The translations under genes and the position numbers were made by a program. The notes under the pieces were generated by a model. It ran no database searches and had not been told where the DNA came from. It saw only the letters and a list, made by a program, of their open reading frames with translations. A DNA stretch of 9,081 bases from AWTP1-13 sp041288195 (GTDB lineage: Bacteria; Pseudomonadota; Alphaproteobacteria; Rhizobiales; Hyphomicrobiaceae), in contig JBGGME010000163.1 of the NCBI GenBank assembly GCA_041288195.1, positions 1-9,081 of the forward strand, in the 5' to 3' direction. Of the stretch, positions 1 through 5,413 are shown piece after piece. Every line of letters begins with the position of its first letter. The first letter of the stretch is position 1.

Positions 1-1
1 C

Positions 2-238
2 GAGCTCAACGCGCCGGGCGGCATCCCCGACTACTGCGCACGCTTCGGTGCGGTGTTCGCGGAGCTGGCCTCCAAGCCGGTGACGCCCGAGCTGTGGGGC
101 AAGGACAACATCGGCCGGGCAGTCGAGAGCTGGGGCCGCTCGCCCTCGCCGCAGCAGATCCTCGACAAGCAGCGCTGGCGCGACGAGCGCCTCGCCGCCC
201 TTGTCGCCCACAAGAAAAGTCAGCCACAATCGAAGTAG
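2..238 (+). CDS. C-terminal fragment of an unrecognised protein
   Basis: An open frame runs in from the left edge and ends at a TAG at 236-238, leaving 78 residues of a protein whose start lies outside the window. The visible part begins ELNAPGGIPDYCARFG and ends in a charged, basic tail (HKKSQPQSK). It is soluble in character, with no membrane segment and no motif I can assign to a family. Codon choice is strongly GC-rich at third positions, as in the neighbouring genes, which supports a real gene. A GTG at 53 could serve as an internal start, but the frame stays open upstream and reads naturally as the tail of a longer protein. It lies 114 bp before the BKACE gene on the same strand, so it may belong to the same transcript, although a hairpin element sits between them. 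No function is proposed. Confidence 0.6.
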   Translation, partial: ELNAPGGIPDYCARFGAVFAELASKPVTPELWGKDNIGRAVESWGRSPSPQQILDKQRWRDERLAALVAHKKSQPQSK

Positions 239-247
239 CCCTGCGCT

Positions 248-337
248 GTCATCCCGGGCCTTGTGCCCGGGATCCAGCCATCATCTTGCTCCGGCGCAAG
301 CCGAACGTTGGATCCCGGCGACAAGCGCCGGGATGAC
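248..337. repeat. Two-armed palindromic (REP-like) intergenic element
   Basis: Two 29-nt arms at 248-276 and 309-337 are inverted copies of each other and match at 25 of 29 positions. Each arm is itself a hairpin: CCCGGGC-CTTGT-GCCCGGG on the left and the equivalent CCCGGCG/CGCCGGG stem on the right. The four differences between the arms are swaps on both sides of each stem, so pairing is kept within each arm. A third small hairpin (CTTGC 285-289 with GCAAG 296-300) lies between the arms. This layout is typical of dispersed intergenic palindromes in GC-rich proteobacteria. It lies between the upstream gene fragment and the BKACE gene, ending two bases before the BKACE ribosome binding site, and could act in transcript end formation or stability. 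Confidence 0.75.
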
Positions 338-352
338 CTGGAGGAGACACCC

Positions 353-1285
353 ATGGCGAAAGCCCGCAAAGTCGTCATCACCTGCGCCGTAACGGGCTCG
401 ATCCATACGCCCTCGATGTCGCCGCATCTCCCCATCACGGCCGAGGAGATCGCGGATGCCGCCATCGGCGCGGCGGAGGCCGGTGCGGCGGTGGTGCACC
501 TGCACGCGCGCAACCCCAAGGACGGCAGCCCCGACCAGTCGCCGGAGGCGTTCGCGCCGTTCCTCAAGGTGATCAAGCAGCGCTCCAACTGCGTGATCAA
601 CATCACCACCGGCGGCGCGCCGACCATGCCGATCGAGGAGCGCGTGCGGCCCGCCGCGACCTTCAAGCCGGAGGTGGCGAGCCTCAACATGGGGAGCATG
701 AACTTCGGGCTCTACCCGATGCTGGCGCGGCAGAAGGAGTTCAAGTACTCGTGGGAGAAACCCTATCTGGAGGGCTCGCGCGAGCGCATCTTCAAGAACA
801 CGTTCGCCGATATCGAGTACATCCTGACGACCTGCGCCAACAACGGCACCCGGTTCGAGATCGAGTGCTACGACATCGGCCACCTCTACACGCTGCGCCA
901 CTTCGCCGATCGCGGCGTGGTGAAGCCGCCGTTCTTCATCCAGTCGGTGTTCGGCATCCTGGGCGGCATCGGCCCGCATCCCGAGGACGTGATGCACATG
1001 AAGCGCACGGCCGACCGGCTGTTCGGCGACGAGTATCACTGGAGCGTGCTGGGCGCGGGCCGCAACCAGATGCCGATCGCGGCGCAGGCGGCGGCGATCG
1101 GCGGCAACGTGCGCGTCGGCATGGAGGACTCGCTGTGGCTGGGCCCCGGCAAGCTCACCGAGAGCAACGCCGCGCAGGTCGCCAACGTGCGCAAGATCAT
1201 CGAGGGCCTGGGACTCGAGATCGCGTCGAGCGACGAGGCGCGCGAGATGCTCAAGCTCAAGGGCGGCGACAAGGTGGCGTTCTGA
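353..1285 (+). CDS. BKACE-family beta-keto acid cleavage enzyme (DUF849)
   Basis: A 310-residue protein of the BKACE family, Zn-dependent TIM-barrel enzymes that condense a beta-keto acid with acetyl-CoA and release acetoacetate and a new acyl-CoA; the founding member is 3-keto-5-aminohexanoate cleavage enzyme (Kce) of lysine fermentation. Visible hallmarks are the N-terminal AVTGS strand (12-16), the metal-binding HLHAR (H49 and H51), NITTGG (83-88), SLNMGSMNFG (110-119), FGILGG (200-205) and RVGMED (254-259), where E258 is the expected third Zn ligand and R254 and D259 match catalytic positions of Kce. The TPEQAREIL-like C-terminus (SDEAREML) is also kept. The ATG at 353 is chosen because GGAGGAG (340-346) precedes it by 6 nt; the frame is open further upstream, but only through the palindromic element. 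From memory of Kce, its substrate-binding Glu14 aligns with Ile17 here, so the native substrate is probably not 3-keto-5-aminohexanoate. Family is certain, substrate unknown. Confidence 0.93.
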   Translation: MAKARKVVITCAVTGSIHTPSMSPHLPITAEEIADAAIGAAEAGAAVVHLHARNPKDGSPDQSPEAFAPFLKVIKQRSNCVINITTGGAPTMPIEERVRPAATFKPEVASLNMGSMNFGLYPMLARQKEFKYSWEKPYLEGSRERIFKNTFADIEYILTTCANNGTRFEIECYDIGHLYTLRHFADRGVVKPPFFIQSVFGILGGIGPHPEDVMHMKRTADRLFGDEYHWSVLGAGRNQMPIAAQAAAIGGNVRVGMEDSLWLGPGKLTESNAAQVANVRKIIEGLGLEIASSDEAREMLKLKGGDKVAF

Positions 1286-1429
1286 GGTGCCGGGCAGTCA
1301 GTGCCGTCGAGTGGATGCGGGAGGAAGCGATAAGCTCCTTTGCCCGGAATGCATGGCGGATGCCGCGCCCGGTGAGTTGACAGCGCGCGGCGCCGGTTGC
1401 CAAGGTCTGCACGAGAGGATCGCGCGAGC
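1286..1429 (+). other. Intergenic gap between BKACE and SDR genes
   Basis: This 144-bp gap has no gene. CCGGGCA (1290-1296) pairs with TGCCCGG (1341-1347), enclosing a smaller stem AGGAAGC/GCTCCT (1322-1328 with 1334-1339), which could be a weak terminator or processing site. A perfect -35-like TTGACA lies at 1377-1382, but the segment 17-18 bp downstream (CCAAGG/CAAGGT) is a poor -10. The SDR gene may therefore have its own promoter, or be read through from the BKACE gene. Both readings are tentative. Confidence 0.3.
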
Positions 1430-2185
1430 ATGTCGCTCACCGGCAAGGTTGCAATCGTAACGGGCGGGGCCAAGGGCATCGGCTACGCCATTGCTGCCGA
1501 CCTCGCGCGGCGCGGCGCCGCGATCCTGATCGCTGACCTCGAAGGCGCCGACGCCGCGGCCAAGCGGCTGCGCGACGAGGGTCATCGCGCGACCGCGGTC
1601 AAGGTCGATGTCGCCAGCGAGGCCGACACGGCGGCCATGGCGAAGGCGGCGACCGCCGAGCTCGGCGGCGCCGACATCCTCGTCAACAACGCCGCCATCT
1701 TCTCCACGCTCAAGCGCCAGCCGTTCGAGGAGATCGAGCCTGCGGCGTGGCGGCGCGTGATGGAGGTCAACACCCTCGGTATCTTTCTGTGCTGCCGCGC
1801 CGTGCTGCCGGTCTTCAAGGCGCGCGGCGGCGGACGCATCGTCAACATCTCCTCGGGCGTCGCGTTCAAGGGCAATCCGGGCATGGCGCACTACGTCGCG
1901 AGCAAGGGCGCGGTGGTCTCGCTGACGCGGTCGCTCGCCACCGAGCTCGGCCGCTACAACATCCTCGTCAACAGCGTGGCCCCGGGCTTCACGCTGAGCG
2001 AGGGCGTGCTCGAGAACCCCGATCTGATCCAGGGCGTGCGCGAGGTCTCCACGAGGACCCGCGTGCTGGCGCGCGACATGACGCCGGCCGACATCGTCGG
2101 CGCGGTCGCCTTCTTCGCCGGCGCCGATTCCGCCTTCATCACCGGGCAGACCATCGTCGTCGACGGCGGCGCCTACTTCCACTGA
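1430..2185 (+). CDS. Short-chain dehydrogenase/reductase (classical SDR)
   Basis: A 251-residue classical SDR of usual length with a complete Rossmann fold and catalytic set. The cofactor motif TGGAKGIG is at 11-18. An aspartate (D36) at the end of the second beta strand favours NAD(H) over NADP(H). NNAA is at 86-89 and the catalytic tetrad is N114, S142, Y155 and K159. The C-terminal ITGQTIVVDGG (237-247) is typical. The start ATG at 1430 opens MSLTGKVAIVTGG, the normal SDR N-terminus, with GAGAGGA (1413-1419) 10 nt upstream; an in-frame upstream start at 1397 would add 11 atypical residues. The gene lies 144 bp after the BKACE gene and 42 bp before the oxygenase gene on the same strand. An attractive role is oxidation of a 3-hydroxy acid to the 3-oxo acid used by the BKACE enzyme, but SDR substrate cannot be read from sequence. 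Confidence 0.93.
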   Translation: MSLTGKVAIVTGGAKGIGYAIAADLARRGAAILIADLEGADAAAKRLRDEGHRATAVKVDVASEADTAAMAKAATAELGGADILVNNAAIFSTLKRQPFEEIEPAAWRRVMEVNTLGIFLCCRAVLPVFKARGGGRIVNISSGVAFKGNPGMAHYVASKGAVVSLTRSLATELGRYNILVNSVAPGFTLSEGVLENPDLIQGVREVSTRTRVLARDMTPADIVGAVAFFAGADSAFITGQTIVVDGGAYFH

Positions 2186-2227
2186 GAGCCACGAACAACG
2201 AGCAACCGGTCACGGAGCCGCACCGCC

Positions 2228-3226
2228 ATGAAGCAGCAGATCCCCGTCATAGACCTGACCGACGCCCGCTCGGGCGACCGCGCAGCGCGCCTGCGGCTGG
2301 GCCAGCAGATCGACCGCACCTGCACCGACATCGGCTTCTTCACCATCACCGGCCACGGCGTCGCCGCCGACGTGATCCAGGGCCTCAACCGCACGGCGCA
2401 CGAGTTCTTCGCCCTGCCGATGGAGGAGAAGCAGGAGGTGATGCCGGCCGACATCAAGAGCCCGCGCGGCTACAAGCCGGTCGGCTACGAGGCATTGGGC
2501 CACGGCAACGCCAACATGACGCCGCCCGACCTCAAGGAGTACTACCATCTCGGCCGCGAGAGCTGGCCCGACGAGCCCTACTTCACGAGCGCCGAGGGGC
2601 AGCGCTATTTCATCCCCAACGTGTGGCCGCGCCGGCCCGCGGGCTTTGCGCAGGCCGCAGACCGCTACTACCGCGAGATGGAACGCCTCGTCGGCGACCT
2701 CATGCGCGTGGTGGCGCTGGGGCTCGGCATCGACGAGCACTTCTTCGACGACAAGATCGAAAAGCACATCACGGCGATGCGGCTCAACTTCTATCCCGAG
2801 GTGAAGGAGCCGCCCAAGCCCGGCCAGCTGCGCGGCGGCGAGCACACCGACTACGGCCTCCTCACCATCCTCAACGGCGAGAACGTGCCGGGCGGGCTGC
2901 AGGTCCTCACCCGCAAGGGGCAGTGGATCGACGTGGAGACCGACCCCAGCAACTTCGTGTGCAACATCGGCGACCTGCTGATGCGCTGGACCAACGACCG
3001 CTGGGTATCGAACGTGCACCGGGTGGCGACGCCGCCCGGCAGCGCCGCCGGTGCCAAGCGCCTGTCGATGGCCTTCTTCCACCACCCCAACTACGACGCG
3101 GTCATCGAGTGCATCGCCCCGCCGGGCAAGGCCAAGTATCCACCGGTCGGATCGGGCGAGTATCGCGACCTCAAGTACAAGCAGACACGGCTGATGGACA
3201 CGGCGCAGAAGGCGGCGGCGGGCTAA
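2228..3226 (+). CDS. Isopenicillin-N-synthase-like Fe(II)/2-oxoglutarate oxygenase
   Basis: A 332-residue cytosolic oxygenase of the IPNS/plant-type 2OG-Fe(II) family. The N-terminal DIOX_N region starts IPVIDL (5-10) with GFFTITGHGV (36-45); the double-stranded beta-helix core lies at about 180-285. The iron ligands are all visible: H206 and D208 in the HTDYG motif and H264 in SNVHRV. R278 and S280 (RLS) form the pair expected to bind the 2-oxoglutarate carboxylate, so it is probably a true 2OG-dependent enzyme. Y189 in RLNFYP is the usual core tyrosine. Length is normal for the family. The ATG at 2228 has GGAG (2214-2217) 10 nt upstream and follows the SDR stop by 42 bp, suggesting co-transcription. 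It may hydroxylate or desaturate the substrate of the pathway. The family is too varied (hydroxylation, ring closure, ethylene formation) to give the reaction. Confidence 0.92.
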   Translation: MKQQIPVIDLTDARSGDRAARLRLGQQIDRTCTDIGFFTITGHGVAADVIQGLNRTAHEFFALPMEEKQEVMPADIKSPRGYKPVGYEALGHGNANMTPPDLKEYYHLGRESWPDEPYFTSAEGQRYFIPNVWPRRPAGFAQAADRYYREMERLVGDLMRVVALGLGIDEHFFDDKIEKHITAMRLNFYPEVKEPPKPGQLRGGEHTDYGLLTILNGENVPGGLQVLTRKGQWIDVETDPSNFVCNIGDLLMRWTNDRWVSNVHRVATPPGSAAGAKRLSMAFFHHPNYDAVIECIAPPGKAKYPPVGSGEYRDLKYKQTRLMDTAQKAAAG

Positions 3227-3255
3227 TGGTGTCAGACCCTCCGGGTCTGACACCA
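3227..3255. terminator. Perfect 13-bp palindrome between convergent genes
   Basis: TGGTGTCAGACCC (3227-3239) is perfectly complementary to GGGTCTGACACCA (3243-3255) with a 3-nt loop. It starts directly after the oxygenase TAA and ends 8 bp before the stop codon of the convergent CMD-like gene, the usual place for a bidirectional terminator. Neither side has a T-tract, so it may instead work as an mRNA 3'-end barrier or be a copy of a dispersed repeat. Confidence 0.6.
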
Positions 3256-3262
3256 ACGCACC

Positions 3263-3826
3263 TCAATCCGGGAACCGCGCCGCGTACGGCTCGAGCGGCA
3301 GCCGCAGCGCATTGGTGAGATACGAGACCGTGCGATAGAAGCCGGCGAGCAGCAGCAGCTCCAGCATCGCCTCCTCGCTGAAGCGGGCCCTGAGCTCGCC
3401 CCAGAGCCTATCGTCGACGTCGCAGCGCTCGTGCAGCGCATCGCACAGGCGGATCAGCAGCCCGTCCTCGACGCTCCAGCAAGGATCGTCCGGCCCGCCG
3501 CGCACCAGGGAGCGTTGCTGCTCGGCATCGAGGCCCGCCCGCTTGGCGAAGAATGCGACATGCACGCCCCACTCGTATTCCGAGCCGCAGCGCGCGGTGA
3601 TGCGGTCGATCACGATTTCGCGCTGGCGCAGGGTCAGGTGGCCCTTGTCGAGCAGGCCGCCGCCCATGAAGCGCTCGATCAGCCGCTTGTCGCGGGCGAG
3701 CGTGCGGAAGAGGACGAGCGGCGGGATGCCCAGCGGCATCAGCGCATCGAAGCGGGCGGCGATCTCGGGGTGGTAGGGCGGCTCGGCCGGGGCGATGCGG
3801 CTGGCGCCGGTCGTGGCGGCAGACAT
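3263..3826 (-). CDS. Carboxymuconolactone decarboxylase-like (AhpD-fold) protein
   Basis: A 187-residue all-helical protein of the CMD/AhpD superfamily. The diagnostic stretch is LTLRQREIVIDRITARCGSEYEWGVHV (64-90), matching the conserved helix with C80, E83, W86 and H89. The redox CXXC of AhpD is replaced by C-G-S-E, so AhpD-type disulfide peroxidase-partner activity is unlikely, while a proton-transfer His and Glu remain. The rest fits the family (helical C-terminal half, LLLLAGFYRTVSYLTNAL at 157-174). The start is supported by AGAGGAG (complement of 3834-3840) 7 nt before the ATG. It is divergent from the HxlR regulator gene with 65 bp between starts, so regulation by that protein is likely. 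Many such proteins are annotated as decarboxylases without evidence; the reaction is unknown. Confidence 0.85.
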   Translation of the reverse strand: MSAATTGASRIAPAEPPYHPEIAARFDALMPLGIPPLVLFRTLARDKRLIERFMGGGLLDKGHLTLRQREIVIDRITARCGSEYEWGVHVAFFAKRAGLDAEQQRSLVRGGPDDPCWSVEDGLLIRLCDALHERCDVDDRLWGELRARFSEEAMLELLLLAGFYRTVSYLTNALRLPLEPYAARFPD

Positions 3827-3840
3827 GCGGGCTCTCCTCT

Positions 3841-3891
3841 GCTACTATTTCCATAGCACAGAACAGAAACCGTTGCTACGGAAAAGATAGC
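3841..3891. promoter_or_regulatory. Paired inverted operator-like sites in the divergent region
   Basis: Two 17-bp sites, GCTACTATTTCCATAGC (3841-3857) and GCTACGGAAAAGATAGC (3875-3891), are inverted copies sharing 13 of 17 positions. Both keep GCTA and TAGC at their ends and a TTTCC/GGAAA core. Their centres are 34 bp apart, close to three helical turns, so two dimers could sit on nearly the same DNA face. One site abuts the ribosome binding site of the CMD-like gene and the other abuts the ATG of the HxlR gene. Occupancy would block both genes, as expected for an autoregulated HxlR repressor. The segment is clearly AT-richer than its surroundings and must hold both promoters; no clean -35/-10 pair stands out. 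Confidence 0.6.
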
Positions 3892-4230
3892 ATGGCGGCA
3901 CCGAAGCCCGGAAAGCGCGTGCGCGGCTCGGCGACGGGCCGCCCGATCATGGCGCTGCTCGACCTGCTGGGCCGCCGCATGGCCTTGCGCATCCTGTGGG
4001 AGTTGCGGGACGGGCCGCTCAACTTCCGCGCCCTGCAAGAGGCCGCCGCCACCAACCCGAGCGTGCTCAATGCACGCCTCGCCGAGCTGCGCGAGGCCCG
4101 CCTCGTCGAGCATGGGCCGGACGGCTATGCGCTCACCCCGCTCGGGCAATCTCTGCTCGCAACCTTACTGCCGTTGCATGCGTGGGCCGAGGATTGGGCG
4201 AAAGCGCTGGGGCGGCGTAGGTTGGGTTAG
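3892..4230 (+). CDS. HxlR-family winged-helix transcriptional regulator
   Basis: A 112-residue single-domain winged-helix protein of the HxlR/MarR-like group. The characteristic pattern is present: LLGRRMALRILWELRDGPLNF (25-45), a recognition-helix region around 54-68 (TNPSVLNARLAELRE), the LVEHG wing start (71-75) and YALTPLGQSL (79-88). HxlR proteins bind DNA as dimers, usually at inverted repeats near their own and a divergent target gene. It has no cysteine, so it is not a thiol-based sensor like HypR or QorR. The start at 3892 has a weak GGAAAAG (3880-3886) upstream that is part of the right operator-like site. The last codons (TTG GGT TAG) lie in a GTTGGGTTA repeat, which therefore supplies the stop codon. 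The probable target is the divergent CMD-like gene; the ligand is unknown. Confidence 0.88.
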   Translation: MAAPKPGKRVRGSATGRPIMALLDLLGRRMALRILWELRDGPLNFRALQEAAATNPSVLNARLAELREARLVEHGPDGYALTPLGQSLLATLLPLHAWAEDWAKALGRRRLG

Positions 4231-4280
4231 CGCGGAGCGCGTAACCCAACAATTCCGGGCGCTCTTGGCATGTTGGGTTA
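4221..4280. repeat. REP-like GTTGGGTTA repeat cluster, possible bidirectional terminator
   Basis: Three copies of a 9-bp unit occur: GTTGGGTTA at 4221-4229, its complement at 4242-4250, and GTTGGGTTA again at 4272-4280. The first two form a stem extended by GCGC (4230-4233) with GCGC (4237-4240), with one bulged G at 4241 and loop GGA. The second and third copies could pair instead, giving a mutually exclusive hairpin. The element separates the convergent HxlR and aapM genes and contains both of their stop codons (TAG 4228-4230 on +, TAA 4280-4278 on -). It probably ends both transcripts, although no T-tract follows. Confidence 0.7.
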
Positions 4281-5405
4281 CTTCCCCGGCCCGCGCTCGT
4301 GGCCGGTGGCGAGCCGCCGCTCGATCATCTGCGAATAGCGGGACATGAAGAAGCAGAACAGCCAGAACACGAATCCGGCGAACACGTAGCCGGTCATGGC
4401 CGTGGTGGGCGAGAACCACTTCTGATCGGCGTTATTGAGCTGGACGATGCCAAGCAGGTCAAACAGGCCGATGATCAGCACCAGGCTCGTATCCTTGAAG
4501 AGGCCGATGAAGTTGCCGATGATGCCGGGTATCACGAGCTTCAGCGCCTGCGGCAGGATCACGAACGCCATGCGGTGGGGATAGGAGAGCCCCAGCGCCT
4601 CGGCCGCTTCGAACTGCCCGCGGGGAATCGCCTGCAGGCCGCCACGGACCGTCTCGGCCAGGTAAGCCGCCGAGAACAAGGCGACGCCGATCAATGCGCG
4701 CAGCAGCTTGTCGAAGCTCATACCGGGCGGCAAGAACAGCGGCAGCATCACCGAGGCCATGAACAACACGGTGATCAACGGCACGCCGCGCACGAACTCG
4801 ATGAAGCCAACCGACACCCAGCGCACGATCGGCATCTTGGAGCGGCGGCCCAACGCCAGCATGATGCCGATCGGGAACGAGCCGGTGATGCCGACGGTGG
4901 CCACCACCAGCGTCACCAGCAGGCCGCCCCACAGCGAGGTGTCCACGTGCGGCAGGCCCAGCACACCTCCGACCAGCAGAAAGAAGGCGAGCACCGGGAA
5001 GATCGCGAATACGTAGATCGCGTTCCAGAACTTGCCGGGCACGCGCGGAATCATCAGCGGCACGAGGCCCGCGAGCGCCAGGATATAGACAAGATCGACG
5101 CGCCAGCGCTCGGCATCGGGGTAGCGGCCGTACATGAATTGGGCGAACTTGGCGGTGATGAACGGCCAGCACGCGCCGGCCCCTTCGCGGGTGCAGGCGC
5201 TGCCGTCGGCGCCGGTGAAGGTCGCCGACAGGATGGCCCAGGAGATGATGCCGGCCACGGCCTGGTAGGTGATGAACAGGCCGATGAGGGTGAGGAGCGT
5301 GTTGCCCCAGCTCGAGAACAGGTTGGCGCGCACCCAGGCCAGGGGGCCGACGACCGACCTGGGCGGACGCTCTGCGGGGGCAGTGATTTCCGTGGCGGCA
5401 ACCAT
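4278..5405 (-). CDS. aapM: General L-amino-acid ABC transporter permease AapM
   Basis: A 375-residue inner-membrane permease of the His/Glu/Gln/Arg polar amino-acid ABC family, close to the length of Rhizobium AapM. A hydrophilic N-terminus (1-30) is followed by a membrane span at about 35-60, a polar loop with two cysteines (C71, C79), spans at about 106-150, then the conserved transport domain from about 158. The EAA loop that contacts the ATPase is EAAEALGLSYPHRMAFVILP (266-285), and IGNFIGLFKDTSLVLIIGLFDLLG (296-319) is typical of this family. It forms the channel with AapQ. The ATG at 5405 lies 8 bp after the aapQ stop and has only weak GAG matches upstream, so translation is probably coupled to aapQ. 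The frame is open upstream, but only through aapQ. Its TAA comes from the GTTGGGTTA repeat. Confidence 0.9.
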   Translation of the reverse strand: MVAATEITAPAERPPRSVVGPLAWVRANLFSSWGNTLLTLIGLFITYQAVAGIISWAILSATFTGADGSACTREGAGACWPFITAKFAQFMYGRYPDAERWRVDLVYILALAGLVPLMIPRVPGKFWNAIYVFAIFPVLAFFLLVGGVLGLPHVDTSLWGGLLVTLVVATVGITGSFPIGIMLALGRRSKMPIVRWVSVGFIEFVRGVPLITVLFMASVMLPLFLPPGMSFDKLLRALIGVALFSAAYLAETVRGGLQAIPRGQFEAAEALGLSYPHRMAFVILPQALKLVIPGIIGNFIGLFKDTSLVLIIGLFDLLGIVQLNNADQKWFSPTTAMTGYVFAGFVFWLFCFFMSRYSQMIERRLATGHERGPGK

Positions 5406-5413
5406 GTCTCGCT

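Noticed and set aside
263..352. Upstream in-frame extension of the BKACE gene
   Set aside because: The extra residues are encoded by the palindromic element, and the strong GGAGGAG site supports the ATG at 353.
1747..3318. Long + strand open frame of 523 codons overlapping the SDR and oxygenase genes
   Set aside because: Its translation is an Arg/Ala/Pro-rich shadow of two clearly functional genes in another frame, as expected in GC-rich DNA.
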